Shown here: positions 53,759-62,689 of the stretch, piece by piece
Layout: the number at the start of each line of letters is the position of its first letter
How positions within the stretch are numbered: position 1 is the first letter of the stretch
DNA from: JANQNX01 sp040217095
GTDB taxonomy: Bacteria; Pseudomonadota; Gammaproteobacteria; Eutrophobiales; Eutrophobiaceae
Reading direction: 5' to 3'
DNA length: 64,000 bases
Assembly (NCBI GenBank): GCA_965229565.1
Contig: OZ245888.1
Coordinates: 1,426,001 to 1,490,000, forward strand
The notes under the pieces: generated by a model
The model's database searches: none
Seen by the model: only the letters and a program-made list of their open reading frames with translations
What the model was told of the DNA's origin: nothing
Program-made: the position numbers and the translations under genes

Positions 53759-53778
53759 CCGTAAGTCATAACTTGCGG
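53759..53778 (+). promoter_or_regulatory. Hairpin in the hfq leader
   Basis: CCGTAAGT-CATA-ACTTGCGG can form an 8-bp stem in RNA (one G-U pair), 33 bases before the hfq start. It could be a leader structure or a processing site between miaA and hfq. Confidence 0.4.
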
Positions 53779-53811
53779 AATAATAACTATAAATTTGGAA
53801 GGAGAACTATT

Positions 53812-54060
53812 ATGAGTAAGGGGCACTCTCTGCAGGACCCTTTTTTAAATGCCCTCAGGAAAGAACGCATTCCCGTATCTATCTTCCTGGTCAATGGCAT
53901 TAAATTACAAGGACAAGTCGAATCCTTCGATCAATTCGTTATTTTATTAAAAAACTCCGTCAGCCAGCTTGTTTATAAACATGCTGTTTCCACGATTGTT
54001 CCTGCACGTAATGTCAAATTGCCCCGTGCTGACGAGGAATCAGGCACCAGCGAAGGCTAG
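53812..54060 (+). CDS. hfq: RNA chaperone Hfq
   Basis: An 82-residue Hfq. Sm1 (SLQDPFLNALRKERIPVSIFLVNGIKLQG) and Sm2 (VYKHAVSTIVP) with the YKHA RNA-binding motif are intact; the C-terminal tail is short (about 15 residues, acidic). The hexamer pairs small RNAs with mRNAs. The ATG at 53812 follows GGAAGGAGA; the longer frame from 53773 is not needed. Confidence 0.97.
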   Translation: MSKGHSLQDPFLNALRKERIPVSIFLVNGIKLQGQVESFDQFVILLKNSVSQLVYKHAVSTIVPARNVKLPRADEESGTSEG

Positions 54061-54084
54061 TTTGTAGCCCGCGCCGATAATCAC

Positions 54085-55383
54085 TTGGAATCCCGTTCAG
54101 CTGAAATTCGGCGTGCCCTGGTTGTTGATGTGGACTTCCACTCAACCACAATAGATCACGCCTGTAGTGAGTTTCATGAACTGGTTGAATCTTCAGGTCT
54201 GGAAATTGTTGCTTCGCTGACGGCTCCCAGGCACGCCCCTGATGCACATTTCTTTGTTGGTAAGGGCAAGGTCGAGGAGATCAGTCAACTGGCACAGGAC
54301 ATGAGCGCTGATGTCATCATCTTCAACCAGCCACTATCACCGGCACAGGAACGAAACCTGGAAAAAGCTATAAATGTCCGTGTGATAGACCGCATAGGAC
54401 TGATACTGGACATATTCGCGCAACGTGCCCGTACCTATGAAGGCAAGCTGCAGGTCGAACTGGCGCAACTACAGCACTTATCAACACGCCTGATCCGTGG
54501 CTGGACCCACCTTGAAAGACAGAAGGGTGGTATTGGTTTGCGTGGTCCTGGTGAAACCCAGCTGGAAACAGACCGACGTTTAATAGGCCAGCGTATCAAG
54601 ATGATTAACCAGCGCTTGCAAAAGGTTCAGCAACAGCGTCGGCAAAGCCGACAAAAGCGCAAGAAAAACGAGATTCCGGTGGTGTCTCTGGTAGGCTATA
54701 CAAACGCGGGTAAATCAACCCTGTTTAATTACCTGACCGGAACCGGTGTGTATGCTGCCAACAAGTTGTTTGCCACGCTGGATCCGACCCTGCGACGGAT
54801 AGAGACCCGCACTGGTAGACCTGTTATCTTGACGGATACCGTGGGATTTATCAGGGATTTACCGCACGACCTGGTCGAATCATTCAAGGCGACACTGGAT
54901 GAAGTACGAGAAGCGGACGTATTGATACACGTGATTGATTCGGAACTTGATCAGCGCCAGGAGCGTATCGACGAGGTTAACAGCGTTATTGCCACTATTG
55001 GCGCAGAGGATGTGCCCCAGATAGAGGTATATAACAAGATTGACCTGCATGAAAACCTGGACGCGCGCGTGGAGAACCATGAACAGCTGCAACGACCGCG
55101 TATCTGGCTATCTTCATTGACCGGTGAGGGCGTCGATAACCTGCTGGATGCTGTTGATACCTTGTTATCCCGCCAGTGTAGTCATCATCAATTACGGATT
55201 CCCATGTCTGCTGGCCAGTTGCGGGCAAAACTCTTTGACCTTGGGGCTGTCAGAAGTGAAGACATTGACAACGAGGGCAGCTGGTTGATGGAGATAGAAC
55301 TGGAAGATTTTCGCCTCAACAAGTTGTGCGAGGAAGCCAAATTGGACATGTCGGAGTTGCAGTCAAGGTGTGCTCACTATTAA
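54085..55383 (+). CDS. hflX: Ribosome-associated GTPase HflX
   Basis: A 432-residue GTPase. The N-terminal domain (ALVVDVDFHS, VGKGKVEEI, FNQPLSPAQERNLE) and the coiled region with GGIGLRGPGETQLETDRR precede G1 GYTNAGKST and G3 DTVGFIRDLPH. HflX splits stalled or heat-damaged ribosomes. The start is TTG at 54085, giving the usual short lead; no better ATG exists. It lies 24 bases after hfq. Confidence 0.95.
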   Translation: MESRSAEIRRALVVDVDFHSTTIDHACSEFHELVESSGLEIVASLTAPRHAPDAHFFVGKGKVEEISQLAQDMSADVIIFNQPLSPAQERNLEKAINVRVIDRIGLILDIFAQRARTYEGKLQVELAQLQHLSTRLIRGWTHLERQKGGIGLRGPGETQLETDRRLIGQRIKMINQRLQKVQQQRRQSRQKRKKNEIPVVSLVGYTNAGKSTLFNYLTGTGVYAANKLFATLDPTLRRIETRTGRPVILTDTVGFIRDLPHDLVESFKATLDEVREADVLIHVIDSELDQRQERIDEVNSVIATIGAEDVPQIEVYNKIDLHENLDARVENHEQLQRPRIWLSSLTGEGVDNLLDAVDTLLSRQCSHHQLRIPMSAGQLRAKLFDLGAVRSEDIDNEGSWLMEIELEDFRLNKLCEEAKLDMSELQSRCAHY

Positions 55384-55481
55384 GATTGCACACTTGCTTG
55401 AATTGACGAATTTCCTGATAAACACTCGGTAAATCAGTTTTCTTTAAATCTTAAGATTTTATTGTCGGAGACATTTAACTA

Positions 55482-56654
55482 ATGGGATGGAACGAACCAC
55501 CTGACGGAAACAAGGGCAAGGATCCCTGGGGTAATCGCGGTAATGGCGACGGCCCCCCTGATCTTGATGAAATTGTACGCAAGATGCAGAAAGGCTTTGG
55601 CGGCATGTTTGGTGGTAAAAAGCCCACCTCCATGAATAACAATAATGCCGGTTTTCCATTCTTCCTGGCCATCATCATACTCATTGGCTGGCTAGCCTAT
55701 GACATGACCTACCTGATTGACGAACAACAACGCGGTGTCGTGCTTCGCTTCGGTGAACATGTTGATACGCTGGAGCCGGGCTTGAGAATACGCTTGCCCA
55801 GACCAATAGAAACTGTAGAAAAAGTGAATATTGGCCAGGTACGTTCTATCACACACAAGGCCTTGATGCTGACCCAGGATGAAAACATCGTGGATGTTGA
55901 GGTGGCCGTACAGTGGCGAATCAATGACCCAACCCAGTACCTGTTCAATGTGTATGCACCTGCCGCCACACTGCGCCAGGTTACCGAAAGCGTGATAAGG
56001 GAAGTAATCGGCAAAAGCAAACTGGATTTTGTCCTGACCGAGGGTCGTAGCCAGATTGCTGAAACTATCAAGACGATCATCCAGCAAACCCTGGATGATG
56101 AAAATGCCACCGATGACTACGAGTCGGGTATTTACATTTCTGCCGTAGAAACCCAGCCGGCCAAGCCACCAGATGAAGTAAAAGCCGCATTCGATGATGC
56201 CATCAAGGCACGTGAGGACGAACAGCGCGTGGTCAATGATGCCGAGGCCTACAGGAATGACATTATTCCAAAGGCTCGCGGTGCTGCTGCACGACTCCGG
56301 GAAGAAGCAACGGCCTACCAGGCACGCGTGATTGCCAAGGCCGAGGGTGAGGCGAGCCGTTTTGAAGCGCTACTGACTGAATATCGACGTGCTCCTGAAG
56401 TGACGCGTGAACGTCTCTATATTGATGCCATGGAATCCGTGTTGACCAATACCAGCAAGGTGCTGATTAACGGAGACAATGCCAATAGCCTGATGTATCT
56501 GCCAATTGATAAATTAATCGAGAAACGCCAGCTCCGTTCATCGGGTAACTCGGTATCAGACTTTTCATCAAGCAGTGGTTCCAATACTTCGCTATCGACG
56601 AAACTTGATACTGTAAAACAGCGGGTCGAAGAACGTATGAGGAGTATGAGATAA
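55482..56654 (+). CDS. hflK: FtsH regulator HflK
   Basis: A 390-residue SPFH protein. The N-terminus is Gly/Asp/Asn-rich (MGWNEPPDGNKGKDPWGNRG), one membrane segment lies at about 62-82 (FFLAIIILIGWLAYDMTYLI), and the band-7 domain and coiled coil follow. With HflC it forms a periplasmic cage around FtsH. The stop overlaps the hflC start by one base. Confidence 0.96.
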   Translation: MGWNEPPDGNKGKDPWGNRGNGDGPPDLDEIVRKMQKGFGGMFGGKKPTSMNNNNAGFPFFLAIIILIGWLAYDMTYLIDEQQRGVVLRFGEHVDTLEPGLRIRLPRPIETVEKVNIGQVRSITHKALMLTQDENIVDVEVAVQWRINDPTQYLFNVYAPAATLRQVTESVIREVIGKSKLDFVLTEGRSQIAETIKTIIQQTLDDENATDDYESGIYISAVETQPAKPPDEVKAAFDDAIKAREDEQRVVNDAEAYRNDIIPKARGAAARLREEATAYQARVIAKAEGEASRFEALLTEYRRAPEVTRERLYIDAMESVLTNTSKVLINGDNANSLMYLPIDKLIEKRQLRSSGNSVSDFSSSSGSNTSLSTKLDTVKQRVEERMRSMR

Positions 56655-57520
56655 TGCCTACTAGTCAAAAGATTATTATTCCCGTCATCATTCTCGCGGT
56701 CCTGGGTTACTTCTCGGTATTCACGGTCAAGGAATACGAACAGGCTATCGTGTTTGAATTCAGAAAGATTAAGCGTTCTGATTTTGAACCGGGCTTACAT
56801 TTCAAGATGCCGTTTATCAATAACGTGCAAAAATTTGAAAAACGATTGTTGAACCTTGACCTGGAACCTCAACGTTTCCTGACCTCTGAAAAGAAAGATG
56901 TGATCGTGGATTACTACGTCAAATGGCGCATCATCGATGTAGTTAAGTTTTATACCGCGACGCGTGGCGATGTTATTTATGCCAATGGCCTGCTCGGTCA
57001 ACGTATCAGCCGTGCCATTCGTGATGAGTTTGGTGCCCGCACCGTGCAGGAAGTAGTTGCCGGAGAGCGTTCGCAGATTCTTGAGGTCGTTAAAAAGAGT
57101 ACGTCCAATCTGCCCGATGAACTGGGTATTTTTGTCGAGGACGTTCGCACCAAGCGTATCGATCTGCCTGCCGAGGTGAGTAACTCGGTATATGAACGTA
57201 TGCGTGCCGAGCGTAATCGGGTAGCCAAGGACTTTCGTGCCCGTGGTTTCGAAGCTGCCGAGCGTATTGAGGCCAATGCTGACCGGGAACGCGAGGTCAT
57301 TCTTGCCAATGCTTATCGTGATTCGGAAATCATTCGCGGTGAAGGTGATGCCCAGGCTACAGAGATATATGCAGCGGCATTTAATAACGACCGTGAATTC
57401 TATTCCCTGTATCGAAGTCTGAATGCCTACCAGAACAGTTTCAGTGGCAACAACGATATAATGCTGGTTGAACCAGAATCAGACTTTTTTAAATACTTTA
57501 ACGATAAGCAGGGTAGGTAA
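56654..57520 (+). CDS. hflC: FtsH regulator HflC
   Basis: A 288-residue SPFH protein: N-terminal membrane anchor (IIIPVIILAVLGYFSVFTV), band-7 domain (EYEQAIVFEFRKI, LHFKMPFINNVQKFEKR) and a C-terminal coiled coil rich in Glu/Arg/Ala. It pairs with HflK. TAATG overlap with hflK suggests coupled translation in equal amounts. Confidence 0.96.
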   Translation: MPTSQKIIIPVIILAVLGYFSVFTVKEYEQAIVFEFRKIKRSDFEPGLHFKMPFINNVQKFEKRLLNLDLEPQRFLTSEKKDVIVDYYVKWRIIDVVKFYTATRGDVIYANGLLGQRISRAIRDEFGARTVQEVVAGERSQILEVVKKSTSNLPDELGIFVEDVRTKRIDLPAEVSNSVYERMRAERNRVAKDFRARGFEAAERIEANADREREVILANAYRDSEIIRGEGDAQATEIYAAAFNNDREFYSLYRSLNAYQNSFSGNNDIMLVEPESDFFKYFNDKQGR

Positions 57521-57579
57521 TCCTTCTTAATCACCAATTGGGGAATTGGTGATACGCTGCGGTAAGGAGTGGGCGTCTC

Positions 57580-57774
57580 TTGGATTTGAATTTATCAGAC
57601 CTGTGGGCAGCGCTCGCTTTGGTTTTCGTCCTGGAAGGACTAATGCCTTTTATAAATCCGGAAGGTATTCGCAAGTTATACTTCCAGGCTTCACAAATGG
57701 ATAATCAAACTTTACGTTTTCTGGGATTGACCAGTATGTTGGTAGGGGTCGTTCTCTTGTACCTGGTGCGATAA
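57580..57774 (+). CDS. DUF2065 small membrane protein
   Basis: A 64-residue protein with two hydrophobic helices (LWAALALVFVLEGLMPFI and LGLTSMLVGVVLLYLV) around NPEGIRKLYFQASQM. It matches DUF2065 (YjeT-type) proteins found between hflC and hisZ/purA in many gammaproteobacteria. The start is TTG at 57580 behind AAGGAG. Function unknown; position suggests a link with HflKC. Confidence 0.88.
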   Translation: MDLNLSDLWAALALVFVLEGLMPFINPEGIRKLYFQASQMDNQTLRFLGLTSMLVGVVLLYLVR

Positions 57775-57776
57775 TT

Positions 57777-58955
57777 ATGAATAAGACAAACCGGTGGCTG
57801 CTGCCAGAGGGTATTGAAGAAATACTGCCACCAAGGGCCAGTCAGCTTGAGGGACTGTGCCGCGATATCGTCGATTTACTCTCAAGCTGGGGTTATGAAT
57901 TTGTCATCCCCCCAATGCTTGAATTCCTTGAATCGCTGTTAACCGGTACCGGCGAGGACCTGGATCTAAAAACCTTCAAACTTACGGACCAGCTTAGCGG
58001 CCGCCTGATGGGACTGCGTGCGGACATGACACCGCAGGTTGCGCGTATAGATGCGCACCTGTTAAAGCGTGATACTCCAACACGATTATGTTACCTGGGC
58101 AGCGTGATACATACGCGCCCGGCCCATTCCGGCGAGACCCGGGCACCGTTACAGGTTGGCGCGGAATTATACGGCCATGCCGGTATGGCCAGCGATATCG
58201 AGATCGTGCGCCTGATGCTGGCTACCTTACGGCTGGCCGGTATCGACAAAACCTACATCGACCTTGGCCACATTGGTATTTTCCGAGCGCTTAGCAAGCA
58301 GTCCAGCCTCAATGAGGGACAGCAATCAACAGTGTTCGAGATACTACAGCGTAAGGCAAAGGACGAATTAAAAGATAGATTGGGCGAGTGGCAGATAAAG
58401 GACACAGCAAGTCTGGCGATGCTTGACCTTATCGACATGAATGGTGACACCGGTGTTTTGCAGGAAGCGGAAAAGCGCTTTGCCTCGATTTCAACCACGG
58501 TCAAGCAGGACCTGGAAGAATTGCAAATGCTGGCAAACGCAATAGAAGATCAAGCGGATGTTGAAATTCATATCGACCTGGCAGAACTGCGTGGTTATCA
58601 CTATCACACCGGCATGGTGTACACGGCCTATGTCCATGGCCAGGGCGAGGGAATTGCCTTTGGTGGACGTTATGATGATATCGGCCTTGCCTTTGGTCGT
58701 TCACGACCGGCAACTGGCTTCAGTACGGATGTTAAATCATTGGTCAAGTACCGGTCCGACAAGTTACCTGTTGTCGAACGCATCTTTGCACCTGCAAACC
58801 AGGATGAAAAGCTTGAGCAGCTTGTTGAAAAGTTGCGCGCCGAGGGCAGGATAGTCGTCAGGGAATTGCAGGGACAGAAGGCTTCGCCCGCAGACATGGC
58901 GTGCACGCATACGCTGACCGAGGCCAGCGGGGAATGGAAGCTGGAAAAGATCTAA
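57777..58955 (+). CDS. hisZ: ATP phosphoribosyltransferase regulatory subunit HisZ
   Basis: A 392-residue class II synthetase-like protein: WLLPEGIEEILPPRA, LMGLRADMTPQVARIDAH, GYHYHTGMVYTAY and GGRYDDIGLAFGRSRPATGFS. HisZ has no tRNA charging activity; it completes the short form of HisG. A short HisG must lie elsewhere. It is two bases after the DUF2065 gene and 24 before purA. Confidence 0.94.
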   Translation: MNKTNRWLLPEGIEEILPPRASQLEGLCRDIVDLLSSWGYEFVIPPMLEFLESLLTGTGEDLDLKTFKLTDQLSGRLMGLRADMTPQVARIDAHLLKRDTPTRLCYLGSVIHTRPAHSGETRAPLQVGAELYGHAGMASDIEIVRLMLATLRLAGIDKTYIDLGHIGIFRALSKQSSLNEGQQSTVFEILQRKAKDELKDRLGEWQIKDTASLAMLDLIDMNGDTGVLQEAEKRFASISTTVKQDLEELQMLANAIEDQADVEIHIDLAELRGYHYHTGMVYTAYVHGQGEGIAFGGRYDDIGLAFGRSRPATGFSTDVKSLVKYRSDKLPVVERIFAPANQDEKLEQLVEKLRAEGRIVVRELQGQKASPADMACTHTLTEASGEWKLEKI

Positions 58956-58979
58956 TACATTAAAATAATAGAAAAATTC

Positions 58980-60272
58980 ATGGGAAAAAATTTAATTGTC
59001 CTTGGTACGCAATGGGGTGATGAAGGCAAAGGCAAGATTGTCGATTTACTAACAGAAGATGTGGCAGCCGTGGCGCGTTTCCAGGGCGGCCATAATGCCG
59101 GCCACACGGTGATCATCGATGGTAAAAAAACAGTTTTGCATTTGATTCCTTCAGGCGTTTTACGAAAAGGTGTTGAGTGTCTTATCGGTAATGGTGTTGT
59201 CTTAAGTCCACATGCCTTGATGGAAGAAATCGGCATGCTGGAAAACAATGGCATAGCTGTGCGTGAATCCCTGAAGATAAGTGAGGCGTGTACCCTGATA
59301 TTGCCTTACCACGTTGCACTGGATAAGGCGCGAGAACTGGCCAAGGGCAAGTCCGCCATTGGTACCACGGGGCGTGGCATTGGTCCTGCCTACGAGGACA
59401 AGGTTGCACGCCGGGCGTTACGGGTTGGTGACCTGACTTGCGAAAAGCGTATGTCTGAAAAGCTTGAAGGTCTGTTGGAATATCACAATTTCATGCTGAC
59501 AAATTACTATAAAGTCGACGCGATTGATTTCCAGGCGGCTTTGGATGATTTACGCCAAATGGCGCAGTTGCTCAAACCCATGATTGCCGACATAGGTGCA
59601 CGGTTGAGCGAACTTTATCAACAGGGCAAGAATATATTGTTTGAGGGTGCGCAGGGCACCTTGTTGGATATTGATCATGGTACTTACCCTTTTGTGACCT
59701 CATCGAATACTACGGCAGGTGGTGCAGCTACCGGCACGGGGTTCGGTCCACGATATTTCGATTACATACTGGGAATTACCAAAGCTTACACCACTCGTGT
59801 TGGTGCAGGCCCTTTCCCGACAGAGCTTCATGATGATATTGGAAAACATATAGCGAAGGTCGGTAACGAATTTGGTGCTACTACGGGCCGTCCTCGTCGC
59901 TGTGGCTGGTTTGATGCTGTGGCATTACGTCGGTCGGCACAGATCAATAGCCTGTCAGGTATGTGTATTACCAAGCTGGACGTACTCGACGACCTGGAGA
60001 CGATAAAGATCTGTCATTCCTATGAACTGAATGGCAAGACCGTCGAGATTCCGCCAATTGGCGCAGAAGCCTTTGACGAATGTGTCCCTGTTTACGAGGA
60101 ACACCAGGGTTGGAAATCAACTACCGTAGGTGTCACGAAATACGATGAGCTACCTGAACTGGCACGTCGTTACCTGGACAGACTTGCTGAATTAACCGGT
60201 GTGCCGGTGGCTATCATCTCAACAGGTCCGGATAGAAACGAAACCATTATCCTGGAAAATCCGTTTAGCTGA
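58980..60272 (+). CDS. purA: Adenylosuccinate synthetase
   Basis: A 430-residue GTP-dependent ligase joining IMP and aspartate. Motifs are GTQWGDEGKGKIVDLL (P-loop, 8-23), GGHNAGHTV, GTTGRGIGPAYEDK, FEGAQGTLLDIDHGTYP and TTGRPRRCGWFD. Length is standard. It ends the hfq-hfl-hisZ-purA run; the 88-base gap after it holds no clear terminator. Confidence 0.97.
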   Translation: MGKNLIVLGTQWGDEGKGKIVDLLTEDVAAVARFQGGHNAGHTVIIDGKKTVLHLIPSGVLRKGVECLIGNGVVLSPHALMEEIGMLENNGIAVRESLKISEACTLILPYHVALDKARELAKGKSAIGTTGRGIGPAYEDKVARRALRVGDLTCEKRMSEKLEGLLEYHNFMLTNYYKVDAIDFQAALDDLRQMAQLLKPMIADIGARLSELYQQGKNILFEGAQGTLLDIDHGTYPFVTSSNTTAGGAATGTGFGPRYFDYILGITKAYTTRVGAGPFPTELHDDIGKHIAKVGNEFGATTGRPRRCGWFDAVALRRSAQINSLSGMCITKLDVLDDLETIKICHSYELNGKTVEIPPIGAEAFDECVPVYEEHQGWKSTTVGVTKYDELPELARRYLDRLAELTGVPVAIISTGPDRNETIILENPFS

Positions 60273-60360
60273 TTACGGTAACGGACACGTAGTGTTCAAT
60301 ACTGCGTGTACAAATCGAGCAGGCATATCACATGGTGCCTAACATGACGATGTATTCCGC

Positions 60361-61635
60361 ATGCAACGACTGATCTCATTTACGGGATTCCTGCCCTACC
60401 TGTTGGTGGTGTTTCTGAACGCGTTCATTGATCTTGGGCACAAGATTATTATCCAGAACACCGTATTCAAGATCTATGACGGACAACAGCAGATAATTCT
60501 TACCGCGATCGTGAATGCACTCATCCTGTTGCCATTTATCCTGTTACTGTCACCGGCAGGTTTTGTCTCTGATCGTTTTCCCAGGAACAAGGTGATACGT
60601 GTCACTTCATGGGGCGCAGTAATATTAACCCTGTGCATCACACTGTTTTATTATCTGGGCTGGTTCTGGCCAGCCTTTGCCATGACATTCATGCTTGCAT
60701 TGCAAAGCGCTTTCTACTCGCCGGCCAAGTACGGTTTTATAAAAGAACTGGTCGGCAGTGATAACCTGGCCCAGGCTAATGGTGTTGTGCAGGCAACAAC
60801 AACCATCGCGATCCTGTCCGGTATCTTTGCATTCTCGGTCCTGTTTGAAACGCAGTTAAAAGGTGTCAATTATGCAGATACCCACGAGCTATTACAGACC
60901 ATTGCCCCGGTGGGCTGGCTACTGGTGCTGCTCAGCGTGATTGAGTTAAAAATTGCTTACCAGTTGCCACTAAGACAGGCAGTCGAACCCGATCTTGAAT
61001 TTGATTTCAAACATTACAGCAGTGGCAAATATCTGAAGAACAATACCCGGGTCGTGTTTCAAAACAGGATTATCTATCTTTCCATCCTGGGCCTGTCGCT
61101 GTTCTGGGCGATCTCACAGGTGATGCTGGCTGCTTTCCCTGCCTATGCCAAGGACACCCTGTCAATAAATAACACCATCATTATCCAGGGAGCCATGGCC
61201 TGTGCCGGGTTTGGCATCATGCTTGGTGCTGTCATTGCGGGTCGCATTTCCGATGCGCGTATCGAAACAGGTATCCTGCCTGTTGGTGCGATAGGGATTG
61301 GAATATGCCTGCTGGTGCTACCGTACTTGATGAACCCCTACCTGCAGGCGATTAACTTCCTGTTCTGGGGAGTGTGTGGAGGTCTGTTGCTGACACCTTA
61401 CAATGCGTTAATACAGTATCATGCGCCGAACGATGAACTTGGACGTATACTTGCCGGGAATAACTTTGTTCAGAATATCACCATGCTGGTTTTCCTGGTG
61501 ATGACCGTTGTGTTTGCGCTGTCGGGTATTAACAGCGAGGGTTTGTTCTGGATATTGCTGTTTGTTGCCCTGTGTGGGTCGTTGCCAATCGCCGTTTTAA
61601 CGCGCAAAAGCACTTTGAAGAAGCCGACCTCTTAG
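60361..61635 (+). CDS. MFS transporter, lysophospholipid-flippase (LplT) type
   Basis: A 424-residue, twelve-segment MFS protein. Its start (FLPYLLVVFLNAFIDLGHKI), SDRFPRNKVIR and LQSAFYSPAKYGFIKELVG match the LplT-like half of LplT-Aas proteins, which flip lysophospholipids for re-acylation. No acyltransferase domain is fused and none is adjacent, so the role is inferred from the transporter half only. Ends 191 bases before the Anbu gene. Confidence 0.8.
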   Translation: MQRLISFTGFLPYLLVVFLNAFIDLGHKIIIQNTVFKIYDGQQQIILTAIVNALILLPFILLLSPAGFVSDRFPRNKVIRVTSWGAVILTLCITLFYYLGWFWPAFAMTFMLALQSAFYSPAKYGFIKELVGSDNLAQANGVVQATTTIAILSGIFAFSVLFETQLKGVNYADTHELLQTIAPVGWLLVLLSVIELKIAYQLPLRQAVEPDLEFDFKHYSSGKYLKNNTRVVFQNRIIYLSILGLSLFWAISQVMLAAFPAYAKDTLSINNTIIIQGAMACAGFGIMLGAVIAGRISDARIETGILPVGAIGIGICLLVLPYLMNPYLQAINFLFWGVCGGLLLTPYNALIQYHAPNDELGRILAGNNFVQNITMLVFLVMTVVFALSGINSEGLFWILLFVALCGSLPIAVLTRKSTLKKPTS

Positions 61636-61739
61636 CTAATTGGTGTGAAAAATGCAAGCCTGATACAGTAACTTTTCAGGATTATCTGAAAATAGGTAAG
61701 TGATTGAAATTTAAATAAACTATGGAGTGACAAAAGTGT

Positions 61740-61785
61740 TTTCCAGACAATCTCAGGTCGACGCTTGACGGGGTTTCCAGACAAT
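61740..61785. repeat. Paired 12-base direct repeats before the Anbu gene
   Basis: TTTCCAGACAAT occurs at 61740-61751 and again at 61774-61785, 34 bases apart (about three helical turns). The second copy lies between the proposed -35 and -10, the first just upstream: the layout of an operator pair. Confidence 0.7.
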
Positions 61786-61792
61786 GAATAAT
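61765..61792 (+). promoter_or_regulatory. Probable sigma-70 promoter of the Anbu operon
   Basis: TTGACG (61765-61770) and AATAAT (61787-61792) are separated by 16 bases. Transcription would start near 61800, leaving a 27-base leader before the ATG. Confidence 0.5.
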
Positions 61793-61826
61793 GTACAACA
61801 ATTTTCTCAGGACCTGTTTTACTAGC

Positions 61827-62597
61827 ATGACTTACTGCGTAGCCCTTGCCCCTGATTCCGGCCTCGTTTTTATTTCTGATTCCAGGACCAATGCCGGTGT
61901 TGATGATGTCAGCACCTATAGCAAGATGTATCACTTTGGAATTACCGGCCAGCGCCAGTTCATCATACTGACATCCGGCAACCTTGCCACGACCCAGAGC
62001 GTTATTTCCCGGGTCAAACGCGATATCAAGGAACATACCGAGACGAACCTGATGACCGTTTCCACGGTGCGCGATGCAGCCGAGTACCTCGGTGATGTCA
62101 GCGTGCGTATCCAGGAGAAGAATGCAGCAAACGGAAGTGGCGGAGTGAATTACGAGGCCAACTTCATCATTGGTGGCCAGGTACAGAATGCCAAGCAGGG
62201 TATTTTTCATGTTTATCCCCAGGGTAATAATATCACTACCTCTAAAGACACCTGCTACCTGCAAATAGGCGAAAGCAAGTACGGCAAACCGATTCTTGAT
62301 CGCATTATGAAACCCGGCACATCGATTGAAACGGCGTGCCTGTGTGGGCTGGTGTCCATGGATTCAACCATGCGCAGTAACCTGACCGTGGGACCGCCAA
62401 TCGAAGTCGTAGTTTACAAGAAAGATAGTCTCGTAATTGATCGTCGTTACCGCTTCGAGGAAGACAGTGATTACTTACGGGAATTAAAACGCTGCTGGGA
62501 CGAAAATCTTAAAGATGCATTTTCCAATCTGCCGCCCATTGCCTGGAGTAATAATTGGGACAATGCGCAGGTGTCAGAGAAAGATACCTCTAATTAG
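61827..62597 (+). CDS. Anbu (bacterial proteasome-like N-terminal hydrolase)
   Basis: A 256-residue Ntn-hydrolase of the Anbu family. After Met1 comes the catalytic Thr (TYCVALAP); counting from that Thr, Asp17 in FISDSRTNAG and Lys32 in YSKMYHF fill the HslV-like active site. The ATG at 61827 is required because it puts Thr at position 2; the frame is open upstream to 61791. Anbu forms open helical rings and its substrates are unknown. It is followed by the transglutaminase gene that accompanies it in many Proteobacteria. Confidence 0.9.
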   Translation: MTYCVALAPDSGLVFISDSRTNAGVDDVSTYSKMYHFGITGQRQFIILTSGNLATTQSVISRVKRDIKEHTETNLMTVSTVRDAAEYLGDVSVRIQEKNAANGSGGVNYEANFIIGGQVQNAKQGIFHVYPQGNNITTSKDTCYLQIGESKYGKPILDRIMKPGTSIETACLCGLVSMDSTMRSNLTVGPPIEVVVYKKDSLVIDRRYRFEEDSDYLRELKRCWDENLKDAFSNLPPIAWSNNWDNAQVSEKDTSN

Positions 62598-62689
62598 TAG
62601 TCACTAATCCTTCAAATTCAGTTTTTCTTACAGGCATTCACTGCTTGTGTCTGTGTTATGCTGTATTGAAAGGGCTTTGATATATAAAC

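Noticed and set aside
54072..54079. GCCGATAA before hflX as a sigma-28 -10 element
   Set aside because: No TAAA or similar -35 at the needed 15-base spacing, and hflX is not a motility gene.
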